40,831 nt of DNA from Amazonocrinis nigriterrae CENA67 (GTDB lineage: Bacteria; Cyanobacteriota; Cyanobacteriia; Cyanobacteriales; Nostocaceae). Location: assembly GCF_016056305.1 (NCBI RefSeq), contig NZ_JAECZC010000050.1, positions 25,759 through 66,589 on the forward strand, given 5' to 3'. The translations under genes and the position numbers were made by a program. How positions within the stretch are numbered: position 1 is the stretch's first letter; every line of letters starts with the position of its first letter. Shown here piece after piece: positions 1 through 8,043 of this stretch. A model generated the notes under the pieces. It saw only the letters and a list, made by a program, of their open reading frames with translations. It was not told the origin of the DNA and searched no databases.

Positions 1-14
1 CAGCACTTTGCAGA

Positions 15-239
15 ATGAACTTTTGGCAACATGTCATAACTAAAATTGAAGTTGACCGCTTGCCTGACAATAATATTGGCCTTGAGATTGCTGAGTATAA
101 AGCCGAACTTAAGAAAAATGTTGATGCTTCTGGCAAACAATTACTCAACGGTAAACATTTGCAGTCCAAGCTCAGCTCTAAGGTTGCTAATATGCTGTTT
201 CGGGAGTTGACTAGAGCGATCGCGATCGCTTTTCACTAA
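15..239 (+). CDS. hypothetical protein, possibly 5'-truncated by the window edge
   Basis: A 74-residue open frame that I do not recognise. The frame stays open upstream of the first ATG to the window edge, so it may be the C-terminal part of a longer protein. The product is polar, with many Lys, Leu and Asn and no signal peptide or membrane segment. Its last codons lie in a doubled HIP1 sequence (gcgatcgcgatcgc near 218-231), so the C-terminus RAIAIAFH is HIP1-derived. A convincing hairpin terminator follows within 45 bp, which supports real transcription through this frame. Confidence 0.35.
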   Translation: MNFWQHVITKIEVDRLPDNNIGLEIAEYKAELKKNVDASGKQLLNGKHLQSKLSSKVANMLFRELTRAIAIAFH

Positions 240-250
240 TTCCTGATGCT

Positions 251-281
251 AAACCCCCACTTCTCCAAGCTGGGGGTTTTT
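251..281 (+). terminator. rho-independent terminator
   Basis: AAACCCCCA and TGGGGGTTT are complementary arms around an 11-nt loop, followed by a T-run (tttttaaa). It stands just downstream of the first ORF. Confidence 0.7.
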
Positions 282-290
282 AAATTCCTC

Positions 291-318
291 AGTCCCCAGT
301 CCCCAGTCCCCAGTCCCC
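291..318. repeat. short tandem heptamer repeat, AGTCCCC x4
   Basis: Four perfect consecutive copies of the 7-nt unit AGTCCCC, of the short tandemly repeated repetitive (STRR) type typical of filamentous cyanobacteria. Confidence 0.85.
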
Positions 319-454
319 TGTTATCGGTTAGAGTGAAAGAATCATGTCTGTCACAGAACTGATGGCAGAGTTAACCCAACCTCACAAGCCAATGCTGTCA
401 AAGGTCGTTGTCTAGGGGAAGAACGCGCTCCAGGTAAATTAAAGGTCGTAAATT

Positions 455-1168
455 ATGGACGTGGATAAAATTCTCAAACGCTATGCTGCTGGAGAAAGAA
501 GCTTTCAGCGAGTAAATCTGCAAGAAGCAGAATTGACCAATGCCAACCTCAAAGGCGCAGATTTTAGCAATGCCGATTTACGTCAGACGAGGCTGGGTAA
601 AACCAACTTCAACCAAGCATGTCTGCGGGAGGCCAACCTGAGTGAAGCGATCCTCTGGGGAATAGACTTAAGTGAAGCAGATTTGTATTGCGCCATTCTG
701 CGTGAGGCTGATTTAACTGGTGCAAAGCTGGTTCAGACCCGCCTAGACAAAGCTAATTTAATCAAAGCTAGTTTATGTGGTGCTAATTTGAATGGTGCAA
801 AGCTCTCTGGTTCTCTACTAATTCAAGCAGACTTGCGTCCTAGTTCCAATCAACGCACAGACCTGGGATATGCGGTTTTAACTGAGGCAGACTTGAGTTA
901 CGCTGACTTGCGAGCCGCTTCACTGCACCATGCTAAGTTAGATGGAGCAAAGCTGTGTCGGGCAAATCTGAGTCGGACAATCCAATGGGGAGATTTGGCA
1001 ACGGATCTTAGTCAAGCTAATCTGCAAAGAGCAGATTTGAGCTATGCAGATCTAAATAGTGCTATTTTGCGAAAGGCTAATCTGCAAGGAGCAGACTTAA
1101 CCGGAGCCATTCTCACTGACGTTGATTTCCAGGGCGCGATCATGCCCGATGGCACGGTTCATGATTAA
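455..1168 (+). CDS. pentapeptide-repeat protein
   Basis: A 237-residue protein made almost entirely of A(D/N)LxX pentapeptides (for example ANLKG ADFSN ADLRQ, and ANLQG ADLTG AILTD near the end). Such repeats fold into a right-handed quadrilateral beta-helix. A short N-terminal stretch (MDVDKILKRYAAGERSF, about residues 1-17) precedes the first coil, a cap often seen in cyanobacterial members. There is no signal peptide or transmembrane segment, so it is probably cytoplasmic. Around residues 127-135 the repeat is interrupted by a loop (RPSSNQRTD). The molecular function of most family members is unknown; some mimic DNA and protect gyrase, but nothing here shows that role. The ATG has no strong ribosome-binding site. 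Confidence 0.9.
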   Translation: MDVDKILKRYAAGERSFQRVNLQEAELTNANLKGADFSNADLRQTRLGKTNFNQACLREANLSEAILWGIDLSEADLYCAILREADLTGAKLVQTRLDKANLIKASLCGANLNGAKLSGSLLIQADLRPSSNQRTDLGYAVLTEADLSYADLRAASLHHAKLDGAKLCRANLSRTIQWGDLATDLSQANLQRADLSYADLNSAILRKANLQGADLTGAILTDVDFQGAIMPDGTVHD

Positions 1169-1190
1169 AGATGGGCGATCGCTAATTAAC

Positions 1191-1216
1191 AATTAGTTAT
1201 ACTACTAATTAGTTAT
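1191..1216. promoter_or_regulatory. candidate operator upstream of the ArsR-type gene
   Basis: AATTAGT-N6-ACTAATT (1191-1210) is a perfect 7-bp inverted repeat with a 6-bp centre, and AATTAGTTAT recurs directly at 1207-1216. It lies about 35-60 bp before the regulator's start codon, where ArsR-family autorepressor operators commonly sit. Assignment as an operator is inference. Confidence 0.4.
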
Positions 1217-1249
1217 CAAGCAAGATTGTCCTGACTATTAAATCTCCCT

Positions 1250-1612
1250 ATGCCCAAAGCTAAGCCATCCAAGACCGATGCAACTGTTCTTGTAGCAGTT
1301 GCTGACTACTTTAAGGTTTTATCAGAGGTGAGTAGATTACAAATTTTGGCCTGTCTCAAGTCAGGCCCAATGAATGTAATGGAAATTGCCGAGGCTACTG
1401 GCTTAGGGCAGGCAAATCTATCTAAGCATCTGAAAGTATTAACTCAGGCGGGGGTTTTATCTCGTCAGCCCAAAGGCACAAGTGCTTATTATGAGATTGC
1501 CGATCCCATGATTTTTGAGCTTTGTGAGTTAGCCTGCGATCGCATTAGTGAGCGTGTACAACAGCAGGCTGAAAGCCTAAAAGCTTTTGGCAGCAAAACA
1601 GCAATTTTTTGA
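1250..1612 (+). CDS. ArsR-family winged-helix transcriptional regulator
   Basis: A 120-residue protein with the ArsR/SmtB fold order: helix FKVLSEVSRLQILACLKSG (about 21-39), then MEIAEATGLGQANLSKHLKVL (about 44-64) as helix-turn-helix with recognition helix, then a wing ending GTSAYYEIAD (76-85). The classical ELCVCDL metal site of ArsR is absent. Cysteines are at 35, 92 and 96; C92 and C96 (ELCELAC) lie in the C-terminal dimerisation helix, so a thiol-based metal or redox sensor is possible but unproven. The inverted repeat upstream suggests autoregulation. The nearest gene that could be a target is the decayed cyclase paralogue that follows on the opposite strand; no linkage is shown. Confidence 0.85.
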   Translation: MPKAKPSKTDATVLVAVADYFKVLSEVSRLQILACLKSGPMNVMEIAEATGLGQANLSKHLKVLTQAGVLSRQPKGTSAYYEIADPMIFELCELACDRISERVQQQAESLKAFGSKTAIF

Positions 1613-1667
1613 ACAAAAATATCCCCTACCCTCAACAAGAAAACACCACAAAATGCGATCGCACCAG

Positions 1668-2624
1668 CTAACGAACTGTTCCCCGCAATGCTTCAGTATC
1701 AATTGGTTTGATGAGATAGAGTAGCAACAGATTCCAGACAATTGCCGTAATCCAAGGTAATTTGCGGACAAGCTTCACAACTATTGGCCCAGAACTACGG
1801 TCAATCTTCAACAGTTTCATGTTGTAATCTGAACAGCGATGCAGACGTGGGAAAAACTGGGGATGTTCAGTATTTAGCTTCACCGGAAAAGCACGACCCG
1901 CAGTTTCGTTAGTTTCGTATACAACTTGCCGATCAAATTCTGTTGCATTCAGCCCTAGTGAGTGATAAAAACCAGCCCGTTCGTGAACTGTCATGGTGTG
2001 GGTAGCAAATACTGATAATAGGAAAAAGCGACTCCATAATCTTGCTTTCCAGTTATTCCAAAGTTGAGGTTGAGAACGTAAAAGTACTTTAAATATATCC
2101 CCGTGGCGGTTTTCGTCCTGACACCAACTCTCAAAGTAGCGAAAGATGGGGTAAAACTGGTTTTCTGGATGCTTTTCTAGATGGCGATAGATAATAATGT
2201 ACCGCCAATAACCAATTTTTTCTGATAGGTAGACAGTATAGATTACCCACTCTATTGGGAAAAACGTATAAGTACGGGTTTTAGTAACAGTGGCTAAATC
2301 TAGGGAGAGTTTAAAATCGCCCATTGCTTTGTTGAGAAATCCGGCGTGGCGGGCTTCATCACGCGCCATCAGTTGAAATATCTCGGCTAGCAGTGGACTG
2401 CGGTTTTTCAACTTGCGGGATAATTCCTTGAAGAGCAAGAAACCAGAAAACTCAGAAATACAAGAGCGTTCCAAATACTCAATAAATGCCTGCCTTGCTT
2501 CACCATCAATGTGTTCCCAAGACTGCTCAAACGCCTCATCCCGAACAAAATGATGGCGGTTGTAGTCCGCAACAGATAAATATAAGCCTGGGCATTGTGG
2601 GGCGATCGCAAATACTATTAACCA
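1668..2624 (-). pseudogene. acsF-like: AcsF/ChlE-like Mg-protoporphyrin monomethyl ester oxidative cyclase paralogue, N-terminus lost
   Basis: The open frame encodes a clear AcsF-type di-iron cyclase from DYNRHHFVRD (about base 2567) through LERSCISEFSGFLL, the first di-iron motif RDEARHAG, YLSEKIGYWRYI, the second motif QDENRHGD, and the C-terminus IKPIDTEALRGTVR. The enzyme family makes the isocyclic ring of chlorophyll. Family members have about 350-360 residues; here about the first 60 are missing. In frame upstream there are only 19 unrelated codons before a TAA at 2625-2627, with no ATG or GTG. The only start-like codon is an internal TTG at 2474 (268 residues), which would omit conserved sequence. 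A different frame upstream (to 2775) does not resemble the AcsF N-terminus. Probably a pseudogene or truncated paralogue; the functional acsF must lie elsewhere. Confidence 0.75.
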
Positions 2625-2850
2625 TTAAAGGTGGTGATTCTACCTGAAATAAACGTTCTACTAAAAAGTTGGGAACCAGAGCCAAAGCTGTGAACTTTTC
2701 AAACTTAATTATATCAGCATTTTTCTCATAGCAATCATGTCTGCTAACCGTCCCAAATAGATTATTGAAGGGCATTGTGTATTTATAAATTTTGAATTTT
2801 CACTCTTAATTTCTGCTGTATGTTGTATCTTCATCCAGACCAAGAAAACT

Positions 2851-3051
2851 TTAAGTATAAAGTTTTGATAAAGTCAGCGTTTGATTACCTAGTTGAATTG
2901 ATTTTGTCCAACTTAGTTGGTAGGATACTAGAAACCAAAAAAACTTGTTAGTAACAAAGTATACTCTAATGAATAATCTTTCACTAGTAATTAAAAAAGT
3001 ACCAGAACCATCAATTTCAGGAGGTCTTTCAGTTGGTGTATCTTTACTCAT
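2851..3051 (-). CDS. doubtful small ORF in the 2776-3212 gap
   Basis: This 66-codon frame begins with a natural-looking polar N-terminus (MSKDTPTERPPEIDGSG) followed by a hydrophobic aromatic stretch. No family was recognised and no good ribosome-binding site is visible. It may be a decayed fragment. The rest of the 2776-3212 interval is AT-rich, and I see nothing else in it. Confidence 0.2.
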   Translation of the reverse strand: MSKDTPTERPPEIDGSGTFLITSERLFIRVYFVTNKFFWFLVSYQLSWTKSIQLGNQTLTLSKLYT

Positions 3052-3212
3052 ACTTTTGAAGCTGCGTAGAACTCGCCAAGTATTGCAGTAGAGTGCATTA
3101 CTATTTAGAAGCTTAAATTCTGAACCTACGACAGTTATAAAAATTCAACTGTTACAGTCCGAACCTTACTAAAGAGTTTTCTTACTACACCAATTTATAT
3201 ACAGGATAAAAT

Positions 3213-3824
3213 TTGATTTTGAAAGCAACATTTGTCACAAAGTTTATTGCTCTAGGATTAGGATTGGTTACATTATGTACCGCAACTTCTGCTAAGGCTG
3301 CTGTCTTGACTTATCAAGGTGATACTACAAATCAGCCGACTTGGCGACGTACTGCACCAGGCGATCCCCCTGTTCTAGTAAGTGGTGAAAGAGACGGAAC
3401 AATGGGTATGATCGTACCTTACAGCGTTTTTCAGTTTGTGGTTGAAGAATCAGGTTTGTATACATTTAGCAGTAGTGTACCTGGAGCGACATCAGCAAAT
3501 GATGGAGCCTGGGATAATTTTTTAGTTTTATATCAAGACAGTTTCAATCCCACTAAGCAATTGACCAATGTCCTCATTGCAAATACTACTCCTAATAACG
3601 GTAGCCCGGCATTCAGCCGACAACTAACTGCTCAACGAAATTACTTTTTAGTCACAACTGGTCGGCGAGTAAATGACTTTGGTACTTTTACTAACACAAT
3701 TAGCGGTTCGGGCAAAATTGTAGCAGTACCCGAATCAGATTCAATACTTGGCACATTAGCTGCTGTTAGTGCTGGCTTACTTGTGTATCAGCGAAAACGA
3801 GCTAGTGCAAACATAGTTAATTAA
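3213..3824 (+). CDS. exported protein with PEP-CTERM-like C-terminal anchor
   Basis: A 203-residue protein with an N-terminal signal peptide (hydrophobic FIALGLGLVTLCTATSAKA, probable cleavage after AKA near residue 29). A beta-rich body with QFVVEESGLYTFSSS and an aromatic/acidic region resembles cyanobacterial surface or extracellular domains. The end matches the PEP-CTERM layout: VPESDS (about 171-176), hydrophobic ILGTLAAVSAGLLVY, then basic QRKRAS. In the family this tail is sorted and cleaved by an exosortase, often in strains making exopolysaccharide; here the motif is PES rather than PEP. The start is TTG at 3213 (a second TTG is at 3219). No exosortase gene is in the window. Confidence 0.65.
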   Translation: MILKATFVTKFIALGLGLVTLCTATSAKAAVLTYQGDTTNQPTWRRTAPGDPPVLVSGERDGTMGMIVPYSVFQFVVEESGLYTFSSSVPGATSANDGAWDNFLVLYQDSFNPTKQLTNVLIANTTPNNGSPAFSRQLTAQRNYFLVTTGRRVNDFGTFTNTISGSGKIVAVPESDSILGTLAAVSAGLLVYQRKRASANIVN

Positions 3825-3842
3825 CTGCGTTTAGGTACAACT

Positions 3843-3864
3843 ACTCTGCCCAATTGGGTGGAGT
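3843..3864. repeat. palindrome between convergent genes
   Basis: ACTC-tg-CCCAATTGGG-tg-GAGT is a 22-bp near-perfect palindrome between the convergent PEP-CTERM-like gene and urtE. It lacks a T-run, so terminator function is uncertain. HIP1 sites follow nearby. Confidence 0.35.
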
Positions 3865-4029
3865 GGATGGGGTAATTTGTGGCGATCGCGCTGCCTGTGT
3901 CAAATTCTAGCAGTTGTCGGGGGAGGCGATCGCACTTTGTCATATCAATATTAATAAGTCCTCATTTTCAAGCTTTATTTGTTTGAGTCAAACCGATGAT
4001 TTTTGTTCTCTTTTAATTGATGTCAAAAA

Positions 4030-4728
4030 TTAAACAGCCAAAAACCTTTGAATCACATCTTGGCTAAGTTCGTCAGTTGAACCAGAGGCGACAATACCGC
4101 CTTTTTGCATAGCGTAGTAGTAATCGGCTTGCCGGACAAAATGTAAGTGTTGCTCTACTAATAATACAGAAATGCCTGTGGTTTCAACGATACGACGGAC
4201 TGCTGCTTCAATTTCCAGGATGATGGAGGGTTGAATACCTTCGGTGGGTTCATCCAATACGAGTAATTGGGGTTGTCCCATTAAAGCACGAGCGATCGCT
4301 AATTGTTGCTGCTGTCCCCCACTCAAATCACCACCCATCCGCGAAAGCATGGTTTTTAGCACAGGAAATAAGCTAAAAATTTCTTCGGGAATTTCTGCTT
4401 TTTTTACTGGTTTGCGTCTGGCTTCTAACCCCAGCAGCAAATTTTCTTTGACTGTTAAACGGGGGATAATTTCTCGTCCTTGGGGAACATAACCAATTCC
4501 TAATTTTGCTCTTTGATCTGGAGATTTGGAGTTGATTAATTGTTCATCTAAGTTAATTGTACCGCTGCGGGGTTTGAGTAATCCCATGATGGTTTTGAGT
4601 AGGGTGGTTTTTCCTACACCATTACGTCCAATTAAGCAGACCATTTGTCCGGATGGTACGCTTAAATCTACATTGCGGAGAATGTGGCTTTCGCCATAGT
4701 AGACGTTGAGGTTAGAGATTTTTAGCAT
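4030..4728 (-). CDS. urtE: urea ABC transporter ATP-binding subunit UrtE
   Basis: A 232-residue LivF-type ATPase. Walker A is GRNGVGKTT (residues 34-42), the signature is LSGGQQQQLAIARAL, Walker B is LLVLDEPTEG, and the H-loop lies in VLLVEQHLHF. It is a cytoplasmic partner of UrtD driving urea import through UrtB/UrtC. It is the last gene of the minus-strand urt operon, separated from the preceding small ORF by 80 bp containing a dispersed repeat of the form cacgcagaggcgcaaaagcgcagagag. No terminator is obvious downstream apart from the palindrome at 3843. Confidence 0.93.
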   Translation of the reverse strand: MLKISNLNVYYGESHILRNVDLSVPSGQMVCLIGRNGVGKTTLLKTIMGLLKPRSGTINLDEQLINSKSPDQRAKLGIGYVPQGREIIPRLTVKENLLLGLEARRKPVKKAEIPEEIFSLFPVLKTMLSRMGGDLSGGQQQQLAIARALMGQPQLLVLDEPTEGIQPSIILEIEAAVRRIVETTGISVLLVEQHLHFVRQADYYYAMQKGGIVASGSTDELSQDVIQRFLAV

Positions 4729-4808
4729 TAGTTCACGCAGAGGCGCAAAAGCGCAGAGAGGAAGAATTGAGTTTTTATAGTTTTTTATGAGATGGATTAT
4801 TCAACTGC

Positions 4809-5000
4809 TTAGAAGTCATTGGCGTAAGCTTTTGCCAAGTCAGCATCAATACTTTCATTGTCTATACCTGTGGGATAACCCAAGCTAATTGCACCTGCAT
4901 AATTAAGTAGCTGTTGAAGTGTTTGTTCTGGTTTTGCTTCTGGTTGTGGCTTAGCACCAGTCACAATACCATGCCCTATGCCCAAGGTGAAGTTTTTCAT
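4809..5000 (-). CDS. unrecognised 63-residue protein translationally coupled to urtD
   Basis: The ATG (5000-4998) overlaps the urtD stop as ATGA, a classical coupling arrangement. The product starts MKNFTLGIGHGIVTGAKPQP, has a Pro/Lys/Glu linker (QPEAKPEQ), then an amphipathic stretch LQQLLNYAGAISLGYPTG and an acidic end SIDADLAKAYANDF. There is no signal peptide, no long hydrophobic helix and no cysteine. It sits between the two ATPase genes of the urea transporter, where the standard urtABCDE order has no extra gene. I do not recognise a family. It could be a small accessory or regulatory protein of the transporter, or a fortuitous frame. Confidence 0.5.
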   Translation of the reverse strand: MKNFTLGIGHGIVTGAKPQPEAKPEQTLQQLLNYAGAISLGYPTGIDNESIDADLAKAYANDF

Positions 5001-5743
5001 TCTTGCTGTTGTCCTAGATATACTTCAATCACACGAGAGTCATTTTGCACTTCCTCAAAATTGCCTTCACACAACACCGAACCTTCATGTAATACTGTTA
5101 CTTTCCGAGCAATTTGACGCACAAATTCCATATCATGTTCAATGACTAAAATTGAATGAATTTGCGCTAGCGCTAAAAGTAATTCGCCGATATTATAAGT
5201 TTCTTCATCTGTTAAACCTGCAACTGGTTCATCAACGAGTAATAAATTAGGGGACTGTGCTACTAACATGCCAATTTCTAAACGTTGTTTTTCTCCGTGA
5301 GAAAGTAACCCAGCTTTGATATCTGCTTTAGCAGTTAAACCAATTGTTTCTAATAATCCTTTAATACTATTCTTTTCAGCAGCATGAGGACGACCAAACA
5401 AGGTAGAAAAGACATTTTTATTGCGGTTGCTGGTAATTTCTAAATTTTCACGCGGTGTTAAGTTCAAGTAGACTCTGGGTGTTTGAAATTTCCGTCCAAT
5501 TCCCAATCTGGCAATTTGATGTTCGGGTAAAGAACGCAGATTTTTTCCTTTAAATAAAACTCGCCCTACTGTTGGTTGTACTTTTCCGGTAATCACATCT
5601 AGAAATGTTGTCTTCCCCGCACCATTGGGGCCAATGACTACCCGCAATTCACCAACATCCATGCTAAAGTTTAGCTGGTTGAGAGCTTTAAAACCATCAA
5701 AGCTTACAGTTACGTTTTCAGTTTCTAATATTTTCACGTTCAT
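4997..5743 (-). CDS. urtD: urea ABC transporter ATP-binding subunit UrtD
   Basis: A 248-residue LivG-type ATPase with Walker A GPNGAGKTT (near residue 38), signature LSHGEKQRLEIG, Walker B LLLVDEPVAGL and switch His in VIEHDMEFVRQI. The His in LSHGE is typical of UrtD and branched-chain amino-acid transporter relatives. Its start overlaps the urtC end by 26 bp, and its stop overlaps the following small ORF as ATGA, so this part of the operon is tightly coupled. Confidence 0.93.
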   Translation of the reverse strand: MNVKILETENVTVSFDGFKALNQLNFSMDVGELRVVIGPNGAGKTTFLDVITGKVQPTVGRVLFKGKNLRSLPEHQIARLGIGRKFQTPRVYLNLTPRENLEITSNRNKNVFSTLFGRPHAAEKNSIKGLLETIGLTAKADIKAGLLSHGEKQRLEIGMLVAQSPNLLLVDEPVAGLTDEETYNIGELLLALAQIHSILVIEHDMEFVRQIARKVTVLHEGSVLCEGNFEEVQNDSRVIEVYLGQQQE

Positions 5744-6872
5744 GTTGCACTTGGGCGTCTTCTTCTAAAGCAGGATATGTAGCAATTTCTTGACGACGTT
5801 TGAAAAGAGGAAAGTCTTGATTACGCAACCATCCTACTATGCCATCAGGAAGCACTGTCACAACTATTAAAAATAGTGCCCCTTGGAAAAATAACCAAAT
5901 TTCGGCAAATTGTTCACTTAAAAAAGCACGGGCATAATTAACTAATAAAGTTCCCACAATAGCCCCAATTAAAGTAGCGCGTCCTCCCACCGCTACCCAA
6001 ATCACCATTTCAATAGAAAAAGCAATATCCATTGCTCTGGGTGATACAGAACCACTTTGGAGGGTGTAAAATGCTCCTGCTATGCCAGCGATCGCACCGG
6101 AAACTGCAAACACCAATACTTTAAAATCTGTAGGATCATAGCCAGAAAATCGCACTCGATTTTCATCATCACGAATGGCTATCAACAATCTACCAAAACG
6201 TCCACTAGTCAACCAACGACAAACTCCATAGGTAACTGCAAGGAACACCACCGTCAAAACATAAAAAACAAATTGTGTTTTGGCATCACTCACCGTTGCC
6301 CCAAACAAAGTTGTAAAATCTATTAAACCATTGGTGCCATTAAAAAGTTGTTGTTGACCATTAAAGAAATTGAAAAATACAATAATTGCGGCTTGAGTCA
6401 AAATCGAAAAATAAACACCTTTGATGCGATTACGAAAGACTAAATACCCCAACAATCCCGCTAATAAACCTGGGATAATCACCACAGCAGCTACAGCCAC
6501 CGGAAAAAAATAAAAAGGTTGCCAAAACCAGGGAAGTTCCGTTACCCCATAAAGTCCCATAAAATCAGGTAACTCACCAGATGGAACTTGCAGTTTCAGG
6601 TACATAGCGATCGCATATCCACCCAAACCAAAAAAAATCCCATGACCCAAACTCAGTAACCCAGTATAACCCCAAATCAAATCAATACCCAAAGCCACAA
6701 TAGCCAGCGATAAAAACCTGCCCAACAAATTCAGACGAAACTCCGTCAACATCACTGGCATAATTAATATGAGGACGAGTGCGATCGCGACCACCACCCC
6801 GACCTCAATTAACCTTCCTCCCTTCTTTTTCATCTTGGCGTCCTTGGCGTCTTGGCGGTTCGTTTTAAACAT
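5718..6872 (-). CDS. urtC: urea ABC transporter permease UrtC
   Basis: A LivM-type inner-membrane permease with about ten hydrophobic helices. Conserved segments include GIDLIWGYTGLLSLGHG, GNRIKGVYFSILTQA-like sequence near mid-protein, and AVSGAIAGIAGAFY. I place the start at 6872 (384 residues), where the ATG overlaps the urtB stop (ATGTTTAA) and AAAAGGA lies about 10 nt upstream. A longer frame reaches 6929 but would lie inside urtB. A second plausible start is 6833 (MKKKGGRLIEVG); the 13 residues between them (MFKTNRQDAKDAK) are encoded by a gccaagac/gccaagga heptamer-like repeat and look like a recent N-terminal extension. The C-terminus is polar (EEDAQVQHERENIRN). Confidence 0.92.
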   Translation of the reverse strand: MFKTNRQDAKDAKMKKKGGRLIEVGVVVAIALVLILIMPVMLTEFRLNLLGRFLSLAIVALGIDLIWGYTGLLSLGHGIFFGLGGYAIAMYLKLQVPSGELPDFMGLYGVTELPWFWQPFYFFPVAVAAVVIIPGLLAGLLGYLVFRNRIKGVYFSILTQAAIIVFFNFFNGQQQLFNGTNGLIDFTTLFGATVSDAKTQFVFYVLTVVFLAVTYGVCRWLTSGRFGRLLIAIRDDENRVRFSGYDPTDFKVLVFAVSGAIAGIAGAFYTLQSGSVSPRAMDIAFSIEMVIWVAVGGRATLIGAIVGTLLVNYARAFLSEQFAEIWLFFQGALFLIVVTVLPDGIVGWLRNQDFPLFKRRQEIATYPALEEDAQVQHERENIRN

Positions 6873-8025
6873 CAACACTACGTCCTTTTTGTGGAAAAAT
6901 ACCCCTAGGCTTCCACTGTAAAAATACAATAATCAGCGCAAATACCATCACCTTAGCCATACTCGTCGTTGCAAAAAACGCAAAGAAATCAGCCAAAGGT
7001 TTAACAGGAGTTAACAACGAAGCCAAAGTACTAGAACCAATTAAGAAATTAGCCGTACCAATTGCCAAAGCTGCCACAATAGAACCAGCTAAATTACCCA
7101 CACCACCCACAACAACCACCATAAAAGTATCAATAATATAATTTTGTCCAGTATTTGGCCCTACAGAACCTAGTAAACTAATAGCACATCCAGCCACACC
7201 AGCTAATCCTGAACCCAGTGCAAAAGTTATAGCATCGACTTTTTCAGTCGGGATACCTAAACAAGCACTCATACTGCGGTTTTGTGTAACAGATCTAATT
7301 CTTAAACCCCATTTAGAACCTTGCAAAAATAGATAAATTCCGGTCACAGAAATTATCGTTAAACCGATAATAAATAACCTAGCAAACGGTAATTGCACAC
7401 CAGCTAAAGATATGCCATCTTGTAACCAAGTAGGCGCTGTTACATCCACATTTTGAGCGCCAAACCAAGGTTGAGTCACTGTCAGCTGATAAGTTTGACT
7501 CAATAAGTTGCACGTCGTGATTGTCACCCCCAGCGACAACAATAACAACACCGCCACAACCCAGTTACGAATCCTTGCCAAATTTGTACGCGAATTTAAA
7601 ATCCACAAACCTCCAAAAAATAATATAGAAAATAGTCCTATACCAATTACCAAAACTAAATTTACGCTGCGAACAAACTGCTGAAAAATCAAACTGACTC
7701 CCCAAGTTGCCAGTAGAGTTTCTAGAGGTCGTCCATAAAGATAACGAATCACACCTCTTTCGAGAATTAAACCCACGACAGCAGTAAAAATAAAAGCAAT
7801 AATCAAAGCCAAAAATATATAAACTTCAAACCATACACCACCCAATTGTTTACAGCTATTTTGAACAACAAATGTCGTATAAGCACCGAACATCATCAAT
7901 TCCCCATGTGCCATATTGATGACACCCATCAATCCAAATATAATGGCAAGTCCCAACGCAGCAATTAATAATACAGCGCCAATACTAATACCATTAAATA
8001 CAGCTTCTAAGAAAACTGTGAACAC
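6865..8025 (-). CDS. urtB: urea ABC transporter permease UrtB
   Basis: A 386-residue LivH-type permease with multiple transmembrane helices. Family-typical segments are GLMGVINMAHGELMMFGAY (N-terminal), YGRPLETLLATWGVSLIFQQ, SVTQNRSMSACLGI and DTFMVVVVGGVGNLAGS. It includes the long central periplasmic/transmembrane insertion expected in UrtB (about residues 130-215). The start is GTG at 8025 with a strong site TTAGGAG 6 nt upstream. It overlaps urtC downstream. Between urtA and urtB lie 126 bp of repeats and a strong hairpin. Confidence 0.93.
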   Translation of the reverse strand: MFTVFLEAVFNGISIGAVLLIAALGLAIIFGLMGVINMAHGELMMFGAYTTFVVQNSCKQLGGVWFEVYIFLALIIAFIFTAVVGLILERGVIRYLYGRPLETLLATWGVSLIFQQFVRSVNLVLVIGIGLFSILFFGGLWILNSRTNLARIRNWVVAVLLLLSLGVTITTCNLLSQTYQLTVTQPWFGAQNVDVTAPTWLQDGISLAGVQLPFARLFIIGLTIISVTGIYLFLQGSKWGLRIRSVTQNRSMSACLGIPTEKVDAITFALGSGLAGVAGCAISLLGSVGPNTGQNYIIDTFMVVVVGGVGNLAGSIVAALAIGTANFLIGSSTLASLLTPVKPLADFFAFFATTSMAKVMVFALIIVFLQWKPRGIFPQKGRSVDV

Positions 8026-8043
8026 TTTTTCTCCTAAATTTTA

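Noticed and set aside
344-415. Short ORF MSVTELMAELTQPHKPMLSK upstream of the pentapeptide gene
   Set aside because: Only 23 codons, unconvincing composition relative to its position and no clear ribosome-binding site; a gene remnant is possible but cannot be supported.
2536-2775. 79-codon minus-strand ORF considered as the missing N-terminus of the AcsF-like gene
   Set aside because: Its sequence (MPFNNLFGTVSRHDCYEK...) does not resemble an AcsF N-terminus, and its last part is the wrong frame of the AcsF DYNRHHF region.
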